From Bathymodiolus brooksi (taxonomy: Eukaryota > Mollusca > Bivalvia > Mytilida > Modiolidae), in contig OY804582.1 in NCBI GenBank assembly GCA_963680875.1, forward strand, positions 54,206,646 through 54,270,645: a stretch of 64,000 nucleotides of DNA, in the 5' to 3' direction. A program made the translations under genes and the position numbers. Below the pieces are notes generated by a model that ran no database searches, was not told the DNA's origin, and saw only the letters and a list, made by a program, of their open reading frames with translations. Below are positions 1 through 12,882 of this stretch, one piece after another (position 1 is the stretch's first letter; every line of letters begins with the position of its first letter).

Positions 1-331
1 GAATATCATGCTCTGGCCAATACCATGCCCCTTGCATACTAACGACAACTTCCAGCCATTCCTATGGCGAAACAGTTTGTTAGGATTGGTTGTTTGTGAT
101 CCGCTGCAAGGCGAAATTCCCGAAGCTATCCATCAACAACTCTTTTTCCTCGTGACATCCAAAACATTCCTCATATGATCATCACAGTGCCACTATTTAG
201 CTGAATTATAAAGTTATTGTAGTCTAGCTCAGTAGTTAATCTAAAGCACATTAGGATCAAATAAAATAATTTAAATTTTATAATCTTTGCAAAATCATTG
301 TAATATTTCTAAGCTTACTAAATAGCGGATA

Positions 332-591
332 GTCGTGTTCGTGATCGTATGGTAGTTGGATATACAACTACCTGTGCAATCAGTGTATATCATCACTGAA
401 GCTGTGAGCTTGAATCCCGCCTAGGCGAGAAATACTCGATAAAACATTATGTGATCAAGTTTGTTATCGACTTGCGACAGATCGGTGGTTTTCCCCAGGT
501 ACTCTGGTTTCCTCCACCAATAAAACTGACGCCATGATATTACTGTAATATTGTATTAAAGTGACGTTAAACACCATAACCCTAACCCTAC
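332..591 (+). repeat. SINE family A, full length
   Basis: A-box-like TGGTAGTTGGA and a B-box-like segment in a tRNA-related head, then the shared core (CCACCAATAAAACTGAC, AATATTG, GACGTTAAACACC) and a telomere-like CCCTAACCCTA tail. Flanks share TACTAAATA, a likely target duplication. Confidence 0.85.
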
Positions 592-1902
592 TAAATAATA
601 ATAAAATGACAAACAATGCTAATTAATAATTCAACATTATACAGTTGATAACATGATCTATTGGGTAGGTAATATGAATGTTCGTTTTCTATTTCTATAT
701 CTAATTGAAAATTCCAACAACGCAGAACCGGGCTCATAACACACATTACATGGAAATGCGGAGAAGAATTATTGCATTTTGATAACAGAAGATCGTTTGT
801 TAACCTACTTTTTATAATTAATGCCGAAATGGTGTAATTAACATTAGATAGATCATTGCAAATTTTACGGTTATGTTCTTGCTTGTTGCGAATACAAAAA
901 TAACTTGTGGCCTTTTCACTTATATTGTCAAATTTTATGGTTTCTCTTCAGCTAGACAAATATATTATTTTTTCTTTCTGAACAAGAACTCCGAGTAGTG
1001 TACTTTTAATGCATTCTGTATAGGACAAGACAAAGAGCTTGAAAATCTTATATCAACTTAAATACATAATCCAACAGAACTAAACCGTAAGTTTACATAA
1101 TTAAACAGTGGTTCCGTTTAAGATAAACTTTGATTTCACCTGGCTACATGACAAACGACATACCATTCTTAGTCTTTGAATAAGTTTGTGATTTCAAAAC
1201 AAGCAAACTGTGTTACAATATATGTTCACCAATGTAATAAAACTGCCATCTTACAATAAACACTTGCGAGGGGGGAACTTTTAGATTGCTAGTTACTATC
1301 GATTGTCAACCGCATACATAATATGTTTACTAAAAAATCAATTATTCTTTTGGTAGGTTTCATCTCTATGTAATCGTCACAACTTGATCGATTCCGTTCC
1401 TCCTCTTAACGACAACAGCAGCTTCATCAGAGAAGAACCGGCGTTAAGCTAATTGGAATATTTGTTCTCAATATGGGCTCCGCGTTGGTGTTATAAGCTG
1501 TTCAAGTACACACAACAACACACTACATGTTTACAGTGAACAATTAGGCCCCGCACCTCCTAAGACCCTGCATCTAAGGGTTGCACAGCATAATTCATAA
1601 CAGAGGTTGGAAATGTCAGACCTCAAGTATATAACACTGTCCAGTACTTGATGAGTCAAAGCCAACAGTTATAATTTAAGTTACACCACGAATATTTCGG
1701 CACCACAGATTGAAGTCTTGATGTGGAGTCTTGGAGGATAATTTTGGAGAGCATTTCGGATTGTTGTCATAGAAAAAGACAATGAATTTTCTGGTAAATT
1801 TTCAATTTTTCTCTGAGTATTGGTGAAGGTTCATATGGCCCATACCCCAGAACTGCTGGGCACGTCCTCTGGTGGCAGATAAGGGGTGCCCTCTCAGTAG
1901 AA
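592..1902. other. Intergenic, nothing identified
   Basis: AT-rich sequence with no coherent coding frame, splice pattern or repeat recognised on either strand. Confidence 0.5.
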
Positions 1903-2007
1903 AGGTTATGGTTTTTGACGCCATTTCCAACAATATTTCAGTTATATCGTGGCGGTCAATTTTATTGATGGAGGAAACCAGAGTACCAGCAGAAAACCAC
2001 CGATCTC
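1903..2007 (-). repeat. SINE family A fragment (3' core)
   Basis: Antisense core from GGTTATGG to the ACCGATCT box; the tRNA-like head is missing. Confidence 0.75.
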
Positions 2008-2749
2008 AATAGAAGACTGTCAGTTTATAATACAGGAAGCCTGACAGTGGACCATGCTCGGTAATGTGTTTTGAGAGTTCTACTCTCCGTGCACGTTAAA
2101 GACCTCGTTTGTAGATTTCGAGTAAGCGCATTGCATAGCCGCTACAAAAGACTGAAATTGTCGTTCCTGTCAAACTCTCTAAGCTTTTCCAGTGGCAGTC
2201 AAGAGTCGTACCAGTTTGCACATCCCTTCCCTCATTTCTAAATAGCTTTAATATATCGTTGAACTTGTTCTGGTCCTGGATATAGCTGGAGTACTACTCA
2301 CTGAACGTTAAGCAATAAATATTGAACCTTAAATATTGACGTACACTGTTTCTATCGATGAAGTGTATGAGAAGCACACATTAGTTTGAACTTTGCTGAT
2401 TATCTTGATCAATATTCTCATTAAAATGTTGTAATTATGTTAAACCACGATTATACACAAATTGTATTTAAGTTAGGCTGTCCTTAGCTTATAGATTTTG
2501 ACAGTTTTATCAATAAAACACTAGATTTTGATTGACCTTTGATAATGTATTCGACAATTAAACCATGTGTTTGTTTCGGGCAGTGTTACGTTTACAAACG
2601 ACGGTCACCGTCAACAAAACAATTCTAAAAGAATATTTTATTTACTTTTGTCAACACAATTGTCACCAACTATAGTTTTGAAACTTAAGACAACCTTGCA
2701 ATAATGTTCTGTCTCACACTATGCAAAAGTTAGATGAATAAAAAATTAT
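2008..2749. other. Intergenic, nothing identified
   Basis: AT-rich, with no gene or repeat structure recognised. Confidence 0.5.
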
Positions 2750-2846
2750 GGGTTTTCTCCGGTTTCCTCCACTAATACAACTGAACCTCTCGATGTAACT
2801 GAAATATTGTTGGAGTGGTGCTAAACACCATAACCCTAACCCTAAC
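2750..2846 (+). repeat. SINE family A fragment with telomere-like tail
   Basis: 5'-truncated core from GGTTTTCTCCGG through GTGCTAAACACC, with tail ATAACCCTAACCCTAAC. Confidence 0.8.
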
Positions 2847-4872
2847 ATCATAATGATGCAGGGTTCGACTTCAATTCATTATGACAGAATATGGTCTAGA
2901 AATTCTTTATCATAATTTCTAAGAACCATTCTACTTTAAAAACAAAAATCACTTCACTACCATAACTCGAATAATACTGCGCCCTCTATCGGCACTATCG
3001 CTAATGTAGTGACCAGCGGGAGTGTAATATAACAACTGGATTATTAGGGTTACCACTACCACAGTCGAAGACTCCAGTCTGTATATGCATGGTGACGAAT
3101 ATTACGCAAACCTCATTCTGTACACCATTGCAGTCAATATGATCTTATCCTTATTTCTAACATCTACAGAAATAAGATTAGTGATATTTTTGTTGAACAA
3201 ATAATTTTTCTCGTATTTAGTAAACAATTTGCAATGAAAATTATGTAAAGTCGTAAAATTTAAAAAAAAATCATACTATTATTAGTAAACATAAATTATA
3301 CATTTGTTCAGGAATCGTACAACACAACCTTGTATTATTTTGTGTTTTGTCCATTAATATTGTTGAAGGCTATCATAATTAACTTCAGTGGTACAATGTT
3401 CCTAGACAGAACACTATGTTCACCTTGGTACCAATAAACTTTTCTTGTCACAAATAGACAACAAAACATATCAATATAAGGGAAATGTCAGTGTCATTTA
3501 AAGTTTGAAATTTTAAAAGGCATGACGAGATAAGCAATTGAAAACTAACTTTTTGACATTTGCTTACATTATCTAACAAGCTAAATAGTACTGTAATCAA
3601 AAGTTGCAGGGGGTCTCTCGGGGATAAATGAATAAAACCAGCATATCCCAGTTTGTTTATCATAGCCTTTGTCAGCCATCTTCGCCAAACAAGAATCACA
3701 ATCGACCTCCGCTCCTCTAACACTATTGAGAGCGTTTCCTTGATAGAGGGTTGCTGCTAACAAGGAAGCTACTGAACCAAGGGTTAATAGTGGTTAAGCT
3801 GGAAAAGTTCTACGATCGCCACCATGATTAACCGCTACGGAATATCTGTGTCACAAATGACCATGGATTGTCGCAATCACTATTCGGTCCTTTTCTCATT
3901 CATGACTTATATAATATCACCGGATTTGTAATAAGAGTAATACGACGAGTGCCACATATGGAGCAGAAACTACTTACCCTTCTGGAGTCCACCCCTGTTT
4001 TAGGTGGGTGAGGTTCGTTTTGCTCGTTCTTTTGTTTTCTGTGTAATGTTTTGTAGATCGTTTTTTGTTCTTTTTCTTTTTGCCATTGTATTGTTTGTCC
4101 TTCTACGATTTGCGGCTTCTGATTAAATCCTTTTGTATCTTCAGACCTTTCTTGTAAAGTCTCCTACGTATGATATCCATAGAGAGAGTATTTTTACTTC
4201 ATTAGATGCACTGTTTGAGAACATTCATCGAATAATATATTGCTTATGTTTTTTTATTAGAAAATGCATAGAAAACCATGAAAATGTGCTAAAAATACCA
4301 AGACTAACGTTAGTTCACAAACACTGTTAAATAACTAAATGATTCATGATGGGTCCATAGTTCTGGTTCGCTCGACTGCGTGAGTGTCCTGTCGTCTACG
4401 AGACCATTGGTAACTTCTGTTTATAGTACAATGTGCACATATTGTACCATATGCATTCTCTAGATCTCTTCATAGTATACTCGATAATTATTACCAGGAT
4501 CAATGATACGAATATAACACGAGATAAAGAGACCACCAATAACAAACAGAAGAAATAACATAACATAGATTAATTTTGTTATTCAAATGCTTCAACAAAC
4601 GTTCCAAAATACCAATAGAATTTTAAACAGAACAATACGATGGACCAAAATATGAATAAAGAACATCTAAAGATGATATGTTAGAACAAACACTTTAAAA
4701 TGTAGTTTTCTCCAAAACACTATAAAAATTGAATTCGCTTCCTCCCTGTAACTACAGTAAAGTTGAAATAGCCAAAGAACCTTTTGTTAAGACCATTAAC
4801 AGGGGTTACTGTAACCATGATTTGTTAACCCCTACGGAACATCTGTGTCACAAATGATCACGATTATGTTCC
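2847..4872. other. Intergenic with minor repeats
   Basis: No gene supported. About 45 bp near 3825-3870 recurs directly at 4813-4862 (shared CGGAAYATCTGTGTCACAAA). The block 4130-4325 is related to 52110-52310. Other short open frames look like chance. Confidence 0.5.
4130..4325 (+). repeat. Dispersed repeat, copy 1
   Basis: Related over about 190 bp to 52110-52310, with shared CTACGTATGATATCCATAGA and GAAAATGCATAGAAAACCAT. Differences fall at all codon positions, so it is read as a repeat, not an exon. Confidence 0.6.
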
Positions 4873-7010
4873 ACTTGTCCATGGTGTTGGTATATCTAAC
4901 ATGTGAAACATGGTGTTTGTATATCTAACTTGAGAAACATGGTGTTGGTATATCTAACTTGTGAAACATGGTGTTGGTATATCTAACAAGTGAAACATGG
5001 TGTTGGTATATCTAACATGTGAAACATGGTGTTGGTATATCTAACATGAGAAACATGGTGTTGGTATATCTAACTTGTGAAACATGGTGTTGGTATATCT
5101 AACAAGTGAAACATGGTGTTGGTATATCTAACAAGTGAAACATGGTGTTGGTATATCTAACAAGTGAAACATGGTGTTGGTATATCTAACATGTGAAACA
5201 TGGTGTTGGTATATCTAACAAGTGAAACATGGTGTTGGTATATCTAACATATGAAACATGGTGTTGGTATATCTAACATGTGAAACATGGTGTTTGTATA
5301 TCTAACATGTGAAACATGGTGTTGGTATATCTAACATGTGAAACATGGTGTTGGTATATCTAACATGTGAAACCTGGTGTTGGTATATATAACATGTGAA
5401 ACATGGTGTTGGTATATCTAGCCTGTGAAACATGGTGTTAGTATATTTAACATGTGAAACATGGTGTTGGTATATCTAACATGTGAAACATGGAGTTGAT
5501 ATATATAACCTGTGAAACATGGTGCTGGTATATCTAACTTGTGAAACATGGTGTTGGTATATCTAACATGTGAAACATGGTGTTGGTATATCTAACATGT
5601 AAAACATGATGTTTGTATATCTAACATGTGAAACATGGTGTTGGTATATCTAACATGTGAAACATGGTGTTGGTATATCGAACATGTGAAACATGGTGTT
5701 TGTATATCTAACATGTAAAACATGATGTTTGTATATCTAACATGTGAAACATGGTGTTTGTATATCTAACATGTAAAACATGATGTTTGTATATCTAACA
5801 TGTGAAACATGGTGTTGGTCTATCTAACATGTAAAACATGATGTTTGTATATCTAACATGTGAAACATGGTGTTGGTATATCTAATATGTAAAACATGAT
5901 GTTTGTATATCTAACATGTGAAACATGGTGTTGGTATATCTAACATGTAAAACATGATGTTTGTATATCTAACATGTGAAACATGGTGTTTGTATATCAA
6001 ACATGTAAAACATGATGTTTGTATATCTAACATGTGAAACATGGTGTTGGTATATCTAACATGTGAAACATGGTGTTGGTATATCTAACATGTGAAACAT
6101 GGTGTTGGTATATCTAACATGTGAAACATGGTGTTGGTATATCTAACATGTGAAACATGGTGTTGGTATATCTAACATGTAAAACATGATGTTTGTATAT
6201 CTAACATGTGAAACATGGTGTTGGTATATCTAACATGTAAAACATGATGTTTGTATATCTAACATGTGAAACATGGTGTTTGTATATCTAACATGTAAAA
6301 CATGATGTTTGTATATCTAACATGTGAAACATGGTGTTGGTATATCTCACATGTGAAACATGGTGTTGGTATATCTAACGTGTGAAACATGGTGTTGGTA
6401 TATCTAACATGTGAAACATGGTGTTGGTATATCTAACATGTAAAACATGGTGTTGGTATATCTAACATGTGAAACATGGTGTTGGTATATCTAACTTGTG
6501 AAACATGGTGTTGGTATATCTAACATGTGAAACATGGTGTTGGTATATCTAACATGTGAAACATGGTGTTGGTATATCTAACATGTGAAACATGGTGTTG
6601 GTATATCTAACATGTGAAACATGGTGTTGGTATATCTAACATGTGAAACATGGTATTGGTATATCTAACATGTGAAACATGGTGTTGGTATATCTAACAT
6701 GTGAAACATGGTGTTGGTATATCTAACATGTGAAACATGGTGTTGGTATATCTAACATGTGAAACATGGTATTGGTATATCTAACATGTGAAACATGGTG
6801 TTGGTATATCTAACATGTGAAACATGGTGTTGATATATCTAACATGTGAAACATGGTGTTGGTACATCTAATATGTAAAACATGATGTTTGTATATCTAA
6901 CATGTGAAACATGGTGTTGGTATATCTAACATGTGAAACATGGTGTTGGTATATCTAACATGTGAAACATGGTGTTTGTACATGTATATCTAACATGTGA
7001 AACATGGTGT
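4873..7010 (+). repeat. 29-bp minisatellite, about 73 copies
   Basis: The unit is about CATGGTGTTGGTATATCTAA plus CATGTGAAA. Variants in the spacer (ACAAG, ACTTG, ACATG) and GTTTG/GATG variants form local dimers. No coding sense. Confidence 0.97.
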
Positions 7011-7214
7011 GTGTGTGCATATATTGGATAGAACAGCACATTTCTACACGTGATCTCCATTTTGTTGGTAGCGGTTATTCTCAGAGAACTAATGCATAGA
7101 ACAGCAACTAAATACACAAGAACTACGTCTTGTGTGCAGGTTTATGTCAGAGATGTCATATAGAACACAACACGACCATAGAAATCAGTTTCGTTGGTGT
7201 TCATTTCAGAGAAA

Positions 7215-7860
7215 CCACATCAGTGGTGTAATGGTTAGCGTTTTAACCTCGAGTGTGGTAGATCGTGGGTTCGAGCCCCGGGTTTTAACCTCGCGTGTGG
7301 TAGATCGTGGGTTCGAGCCCCGGGTTTTAACCTCGAGTGTGGTAGATCGTGAGTTCGAGCCCCGGGTTTTAACCTCGAGTGTGGTAGATCGTGGGTTCGA
7401 GCCCCGGGTTTTAACCTCGAGTGTGGTAGATCGTGGATTCGAGCCCCGGGTTTTAACCTCGAGTGTGGTAGATCGTGGGTTGGAGCCCCGGGTTTTAATC
7501 TCGAGTGTGGTAGATCGTGAGTTCGAGCCCCGGGTTTTAACCTCGAGTGTGGTAGATCGTGGGTTCGAGTCCCGGGTTTTAACCTCGAGTGTAGTAGATC
7601 GTGGGTTCGAGTCCCGGTCGGTTCAAACCAAAGTATATAAAATTTGTATTTCTTTACTTCTCCGCTACACACTCAGAACAAAAACTGATTGTCTCGGAAT
7701 CAGATAATGTGTCCAAGTGAATCGAAATGTATGGAAAGTGTAAGTCTAGTACAAAGAAGACATCATCATCACCATCTAATCACATGTTACTTGTTCTCGC
7801 CATGATTTAGATGAAAAACTGCTCAGTTGGCGTTAAACATCAATCACTCACTCACTAATA
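7215..7860 (+). repeat. SINE family B with amplified promoter region
   Basis: The head has an A-box-like GGTGTAATGGTTAGCG and B-box-like GGGTTCGAGCCCCGG. The body GGATAATGTGTCC-type, then GTTGGCGTTAAACATCAATC and CACTCACTCAC tail. Other copies occur at 33495-33845, 51560-51800, 62685-62940 and 63255-63605. Confidence 0.85.
7241..7618 (+). repeat. Nine 42-bp tandem units inside the SINE
   Basis: Each unit runs from TTTTAACCTCGAGTGTGG to the B box GTTCGAGCCCCGGG. Because 42 is divisible by 3, both strands carry long open frames that are artefacts. Confidence 0.95.
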
Positions 7861-8163
7861 TCAGATATCTTAGATAGAACAATACCACAATATACAATAA
7901 CTACATGCAGGTTTTGTATGTAGGTTCATTTCAGAGATCTTAGGTAGCACAGCATTCAGAAAACCGATGGGTCAATCAAGAATGAACATTCCAGAGACAC
8001 AGGTAACATTGGGCACAAGAAACAGAACGAAAACAAACAAAACAAAAACACAACACAGAGATTAAACTAAAACGAAGAGTAACTTACCGTAGATATATCT
8101 TGGACAGTGCATCACCACCATACACAACCTATATCACGTTCACCAAAATTGTATGAATACAGA

Positions 8164-8417
8164 GGGGCCGTGATCGTAGGGTAGTTGGATTTACAACAAC
8201 CTATGCAATCAGTGCCCATCACCACAGACTTTGTGAATTCGAACACCGTTCAGTCGAGGTGTACTCGATACAACATTATGTGATAAAGTTTGTCAGTGAC
8301 TTGCGGCAGGTCGATGGGTTTTCTTCAGGCACTCTGGTTTCCTTCAACAATAAAACTGACCATCACGTTTTTATGAAATATTGTTGAAAGTGACGTTAAA
8401 CACCATAAACCAAACCA
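8164..8417 (+). repeat. SINE family A, near full length
   Basis: Head TAGGGTAGTTGGATTTACAA, core, and GACGTTAAACACC followed by an ATAAACCAAACC tail. Confidence 0.85.
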
Positions 8418-8949
8418 GATGACGTCTAGATCTTAATGCTGTATAATTCTAATACCTAAGAGAAAGTCACATATACTATGGTACTAGAATAGTATAACAA
8501 TAAAAAGATATAGTCATGTGGATTTAGATCGTTAGTTAAAAACACTAAAAAATTCCAATTAGTTACATTTTAACACTTTCGTAATGTTTTTGCATTTAGG
8601 CCAATTTATCAGAAAATAGAACCTGTACTAGTAGAATAATAGAAGCTTTTATATATGTAGGTAAAATGTTTGAAAGTGCACTGAGATACATACATGTAAA
8701 GTAATTTTAGAGTCACATGTCATTTTAGACGTGTTTTGATTGGTTTAAAAAGATGAGATTTTCTTTAAATGAGACACCTTTTATTTAGATTTAGTTTCGA
8801 TTATTTGCCTTATTTTGAAAAAATAAATATATTTTTCAATATCATAACAAAAAAAGTTTGAATTAATTTATGAGGATTGATCGAAATTATTTGTTCGGTT
8901 CATTCAAAATAACCTCAATCAGGTTGTACACCGGTACGTCTAAACACCG

Positions 8950-9722
8950 CCCAGGACCACAGGGGCTCGCAGTTATATTTTCACATCGCCAGGTATATGT
9001 TAAAAGAGAAGGGAGGACACTTTTTTTGCTGCCCAAAGTGAAAGTAGAATTTCGGCTCCTTTTTTCGCTTCAAAAACGGTTTAGTCTTTGTTCTTACCAT
9101 AATATTAATGCAAATATCGTTGTTTTTTGCTGATTGACCTGGTTTACAGTGGAATAACACTCGTTTTTAAATTCCAAGCGGTCTGGACAACTTCTTATCA
9201 TACTCATTTCCGGTTTATACGGACTTAATAATATTGATAGAAATAAAAAAATCGAAATATAATTTTAAAAAGTAGGAAAAAAGAAAACTTAAATCTCTTG
9301 CATTAAAATATATTTTTTCCTTGTCTCAATCAATCTGGAAATATAGGAAGACAGTATTTTAAGAATATCTTTCGACAAGATGAGTAAATAATTTCCCGCA
9401 AAAATGCCAGTTTAAATCCTTCGACCAATGAAAACTCACCTTGATATTTAGTCCGTATAAACCGGAATTGAGTATGCTAAGAAGTTGTCCAAACCGCTTG
9501 GAATTTAAAAACGAGTGTTATTCCACTGTAGACCAGTCAATCAGCAAAAAACATCGATATTTGCATTAATTTTATGTGAAGAACAAAGACTAAACCGTTT
9601 TTGAAGCGAAAAAAGGTGCCGAAAATCTACTTTCACTTTTGGCCCCCCTACAAAGTGTCCTCCCTTCTTTTTAATACATACCTGGTGATGTGAAAATATA
9701 ACTGCGAGCCCCTGTGCCCAGG
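8950..9722. repeat. Long imperfect palindrome within the transposon
   Basis: Arms of about 280 bp (8950-9236 and 9722-9441) with a ~200-bp spacer. Shared landmarks include CACAGGGGCTCGCAGTTATA and CCAAGCGGTYTGGACAACTT. Confidence 0.85.
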
Positions 9723-10883
9723 ACTCCCGAGTGCACTCAGGACATACAATGTGCACTCAAGACATGAAAAAAAGGGCTTATCAGATATTAAAGTAGATCA
9801 TCTTATTCGAAATTTGATTTACAATCGTATGCAATAGGATTGAAATCGATAGTATCAATATTTAAGTTGTAACCATTTTTGTGCGACACGTGCCATAGCT
9901 GTGTAGTCAGTCGTGCGTGAAGGCATGTTTATTGTAGCCATTGGTGCGGAGATGGCCATCAAGCGCGCAATAAACAAAATAATTAGATTGACAACGTGAA
10001 AACGAAGAGCCGAAAAATGATATATATACAAAATTAATACATTGTTGTGTACTAGATATGCAATGAAAACTTCAAATCTATACGGAAATAATATGGTATT
10101 ATTTTTCTTCCAATATGAAATTGATCTTTTTTATCCATATTTCCAAGAGATTTTCTTTATCCTGGAATTAAATTAAATGAATTTATCCCAATATAAAATG
10201 TGATTTGTTTTTAATTTACATATGCACATATAACATGAGAATTTTTTTTTTTTTTATCAAATATTGCAAATTTTGCAACAAGAAATTTTCATTTTTAAAT
10301 TGTAACCAGGATTTGTATAGTAGAACAAATCCTTGATTGTAATGAGATTTTTTTTATAAAGTTTGAAATTAGAAAATATTATTGAAATTTGCAGGAGAAG
10401 GGAAAAAAACCAAACAATTATTCATATTGTTTGAACTTTTAGTTTTCAGATCATTTATTATTTTAGTGTCTCTTGATGTTCGTGATGAAGACTTTTAAGC
10501 GTGGACACACATAACAGCTACAACAACTAATAATTAGTTCAAATCTTAATGAAAGCAATCGTTATTGTTTATTACAAAATTGTTAAGAAAACGATAGACA
10601 TCTTACACAATGAAACCATTTGAGTAAAATGAGAAATTTTTTGGAAAAAAAACCATTCTGGTCTTTTCCGAGCCATTTGTGAAATTGCTCGCAACAGTTA
10701 AGCACAATGTTTCGTCCTTGGTCATCACCGGAATCCGGTTACAACTATCAAGAGTCTCTCGACAGATTGGCAGAGGTATTATTTCTTATGATTCTTATGC
10801 ATGCTTGGTATTAGTTGAGTCGTATTACAACAGCCGTCTTTAGAGACCGACTAGAAGACCACGTTCTTCAGCCAAATTCATAA

Positions 10884-11318
10884 CTACAGCACGAACGTTT
10901 ATGGACAAACAACAATTGTGAGTCGATTAATCATGTCTTCAAAAAAGCCGTTGATTGGACGCCACAACCCATTCCCAAGCTGACAACCAAACTACTGAAC
11001 GTCGTTCGCATTCAACATGTAGGCTTACAACGATCTCTTTATGGTACCGGAAACTACGAACTCTGTGGAAGATACAAAAGACATAGTGTTTCTCACCAAT
11101 GTTGGTTTTCAAAGACACTCGAGCAGCGTGAGCGCTTATTTCAAAAGTTGTTGAACGACCACACTCCTCTAGTCACAGCCGTCAAATCTACATGTTCAGA
11201 TTTCGAAGTTCCGAAACCCCAGAACTTGTCAAGAAACCTCACCAGTACAAACGACCTCGACTCCAGCCAGTCGAAAAAAAAAGCCGTCGAACGGCAGAGG
11301 AATCTCGGACTAGTTTAA
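10884..11318 (+). pseudogene. Transposase C-terminal remnant (T-N-N-N-C-E-S-I-N motif)
   Basis: A 144-codon frame with no ATG start, opened just after an in-frame TAA and closed by TAA. It contains W-T-N-N-N-C-E-S-I-N-H-V-F-K-K, a W-F-S-K-T-L-E-Q-R-E-R-L-F-Q-K segment and a basic tail. The N-N-x-x-E-S-x-N...K pattern recalls the C-terminal part of Mutator-like or related transposases; the family is inferred from memory. The upstream catalytic part is not readable, so the copy is probably dead. Confidence 0.5.
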
Positions 11319-12413
11319 TGGTTGAAAAAGAAACTGAAATGGCGAAATGATAGGGTCTATGTGAAAATCGTGCTGTCCTCGAGTGTAACACCACTTTCTG
11401 AGGGTAAGATGGTTATGAATGAATAGAAAAATGATTGGTGTAGCGATTTATATAAGGGTTTCGGATAGAAAATAAAATCCGATAGCCCAGAGTTGGAGCG
11501 GCAAATCCGCTGTTTTCCTTATGGAGAGCGCTGACGTCCCACGGCTCCAGCAAGTCGAACAAAAATCCGTCGGACGCAGAGGAATCTCGGACTACTGGTT
11601 CACCTGTTGTTCATCGTCCTTTACCCGTCTTTCCCATTGTATGACTAAATTATATAATTTACAAGGTTTATTTGACATTTAAATTGTTATTTTGAATACC
11701 TATATGGTTCCTTTGGGTACCTTTAGGGTCCCTTTGGGTAACTATATGAATCGGTCCTGAGCGGGTACCGTTGTACACACCCTTGCGTAACCTGCTACAT
11801 GGGTTACCTGTTGTGTACAACCTGATTGAGGTTATTTCTTCATGAACCGAACAAAATTGGGATCAATCCTTAAGTAAAGTACATTTTGTAATTTGTCCAT
11901 ACCTACATCAATTTGATTAAAATCATCTGTTGTATTGCATAAAGTTGATAGCTAGGTTGTTCATGAGTTCATCTGAACACGACTTCCAATCAGGTTCTAT
12001 CAGCTGTTAATGGGAGGGCGGCCTATGATTGTATTCCCCATTATAATATGTGACTAGCTAGTAGTCATCTAACTATGAGCTAATGACAGTAATGTACTGT
12101 CCATGTTTATGTTGTCATTTATTTTTGTGCTAGAATGTGTTTTTTTGAGTAGAAGCGAATATGTGTATGTATTTGCATTGCTCTTGGAGATTCAATTGAT
12201 CAAGAGGGAGGGTTGGTATCCCATTAATTGGTTTAACCAGCCACATTTGTGTGCCTGTCTCAAGCTAGGAACAGCATTTCAACGGTCATATGTAGTGGTT
12301 TTCTTTCTTTTTTTTATGTTCAATGAATTGAGGTGAGAGGTGGTATTTCATTTTGTTGATATTGGTGGAACTGTTAATAACCAGAGTTTGAAATCTATTT
12401 TCACAATTGGGGC

Positions 12414-12665
12414 CATTGTGGTCGTCATTGTATGGTAGTTGGATTTACAACTACCTATGCAATCAGTACCTATCACCACTAACGTTGTGAGTTCGAATCC
12501 CACCCATGGGGAGGTTTACTTGATACAACATTTTGTGATAAAGTTTGTCAGTGACTTGCCGCAGGTCAGTGGTTTTCCCCGGTTTCCTCCTCCAATAAAA
12601 GCTGACCTCCACAATATAACTGAATTATGGGTGAAAGTGGTGTTAATCACCATAACCCTTATCCT
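12414..12665 (+). repeat. SINE family A, full length
   Basis: Head GGTAGTTGGATTTACAACTA, B box GAGTTCGAATCCC, core, and tail ATAACCCTTATCCT. Confidence 0.87.
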
Positions 12666-12839
12666 ATTTTAATATTTTGTGTAACATATGTTTATACATT
12701 CTGCCTACAATTTCATTCATCACTCATGGAGGCCTGAAATTTACTTTGGCCTCTCATTTGAAATTAGTTAATGACAAAATGAGATTAGAAGAATGGTCCA
12801 AGAAACCTCTGTTGGGTTTACAAATAGGGAAATAGAAAA

Positions 12840-12882
<43 letters not shown>

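Larger units (their letters stand above)
8873..11870. mobile_element. Decayed DNA transposon, about 3.0 kb, terminal inverted repeats
   Basis: Left end 8873-8932 and right end 11870-11814 are inverted copies (AGGATTGATC, TTGTTCGGTTCAT, AATAACCTCAATCAGGTTGT). The interior holds a transposase-like open frame at 10884-11318 and a long inverted pair at 8950-9236/9722-9441. No convincing target duplication was found. A related 40-bp segment ending in AGAGGAATCTCGGACTA occurs twice (about 11272 and 11560). Confidence 0.65.

Noticed and set aside
332..480. tRNA genes suggested by GTTCGAATCC boxes here and at about 12480, 21000, 22600 and 25070
   Set aside because: All are heads of SINE copies with the shared core downstream; they do not fold into complete tRNA cloverleaves.
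4873..7010. CRISPR-like array of evenly spaced repeats
   Set aside because: Units are head-to-tail without unique spacers, in an animal genome; it is a minisatellite.
7132..7707. 191-residue plus-strand and 145-residue minus-strand open frames with repeated 14-residue blocks
   Set aside because: They are produced by the 42-bp repeat in a SINE; 42 is a multiple of three, so frames stay open on both strands.
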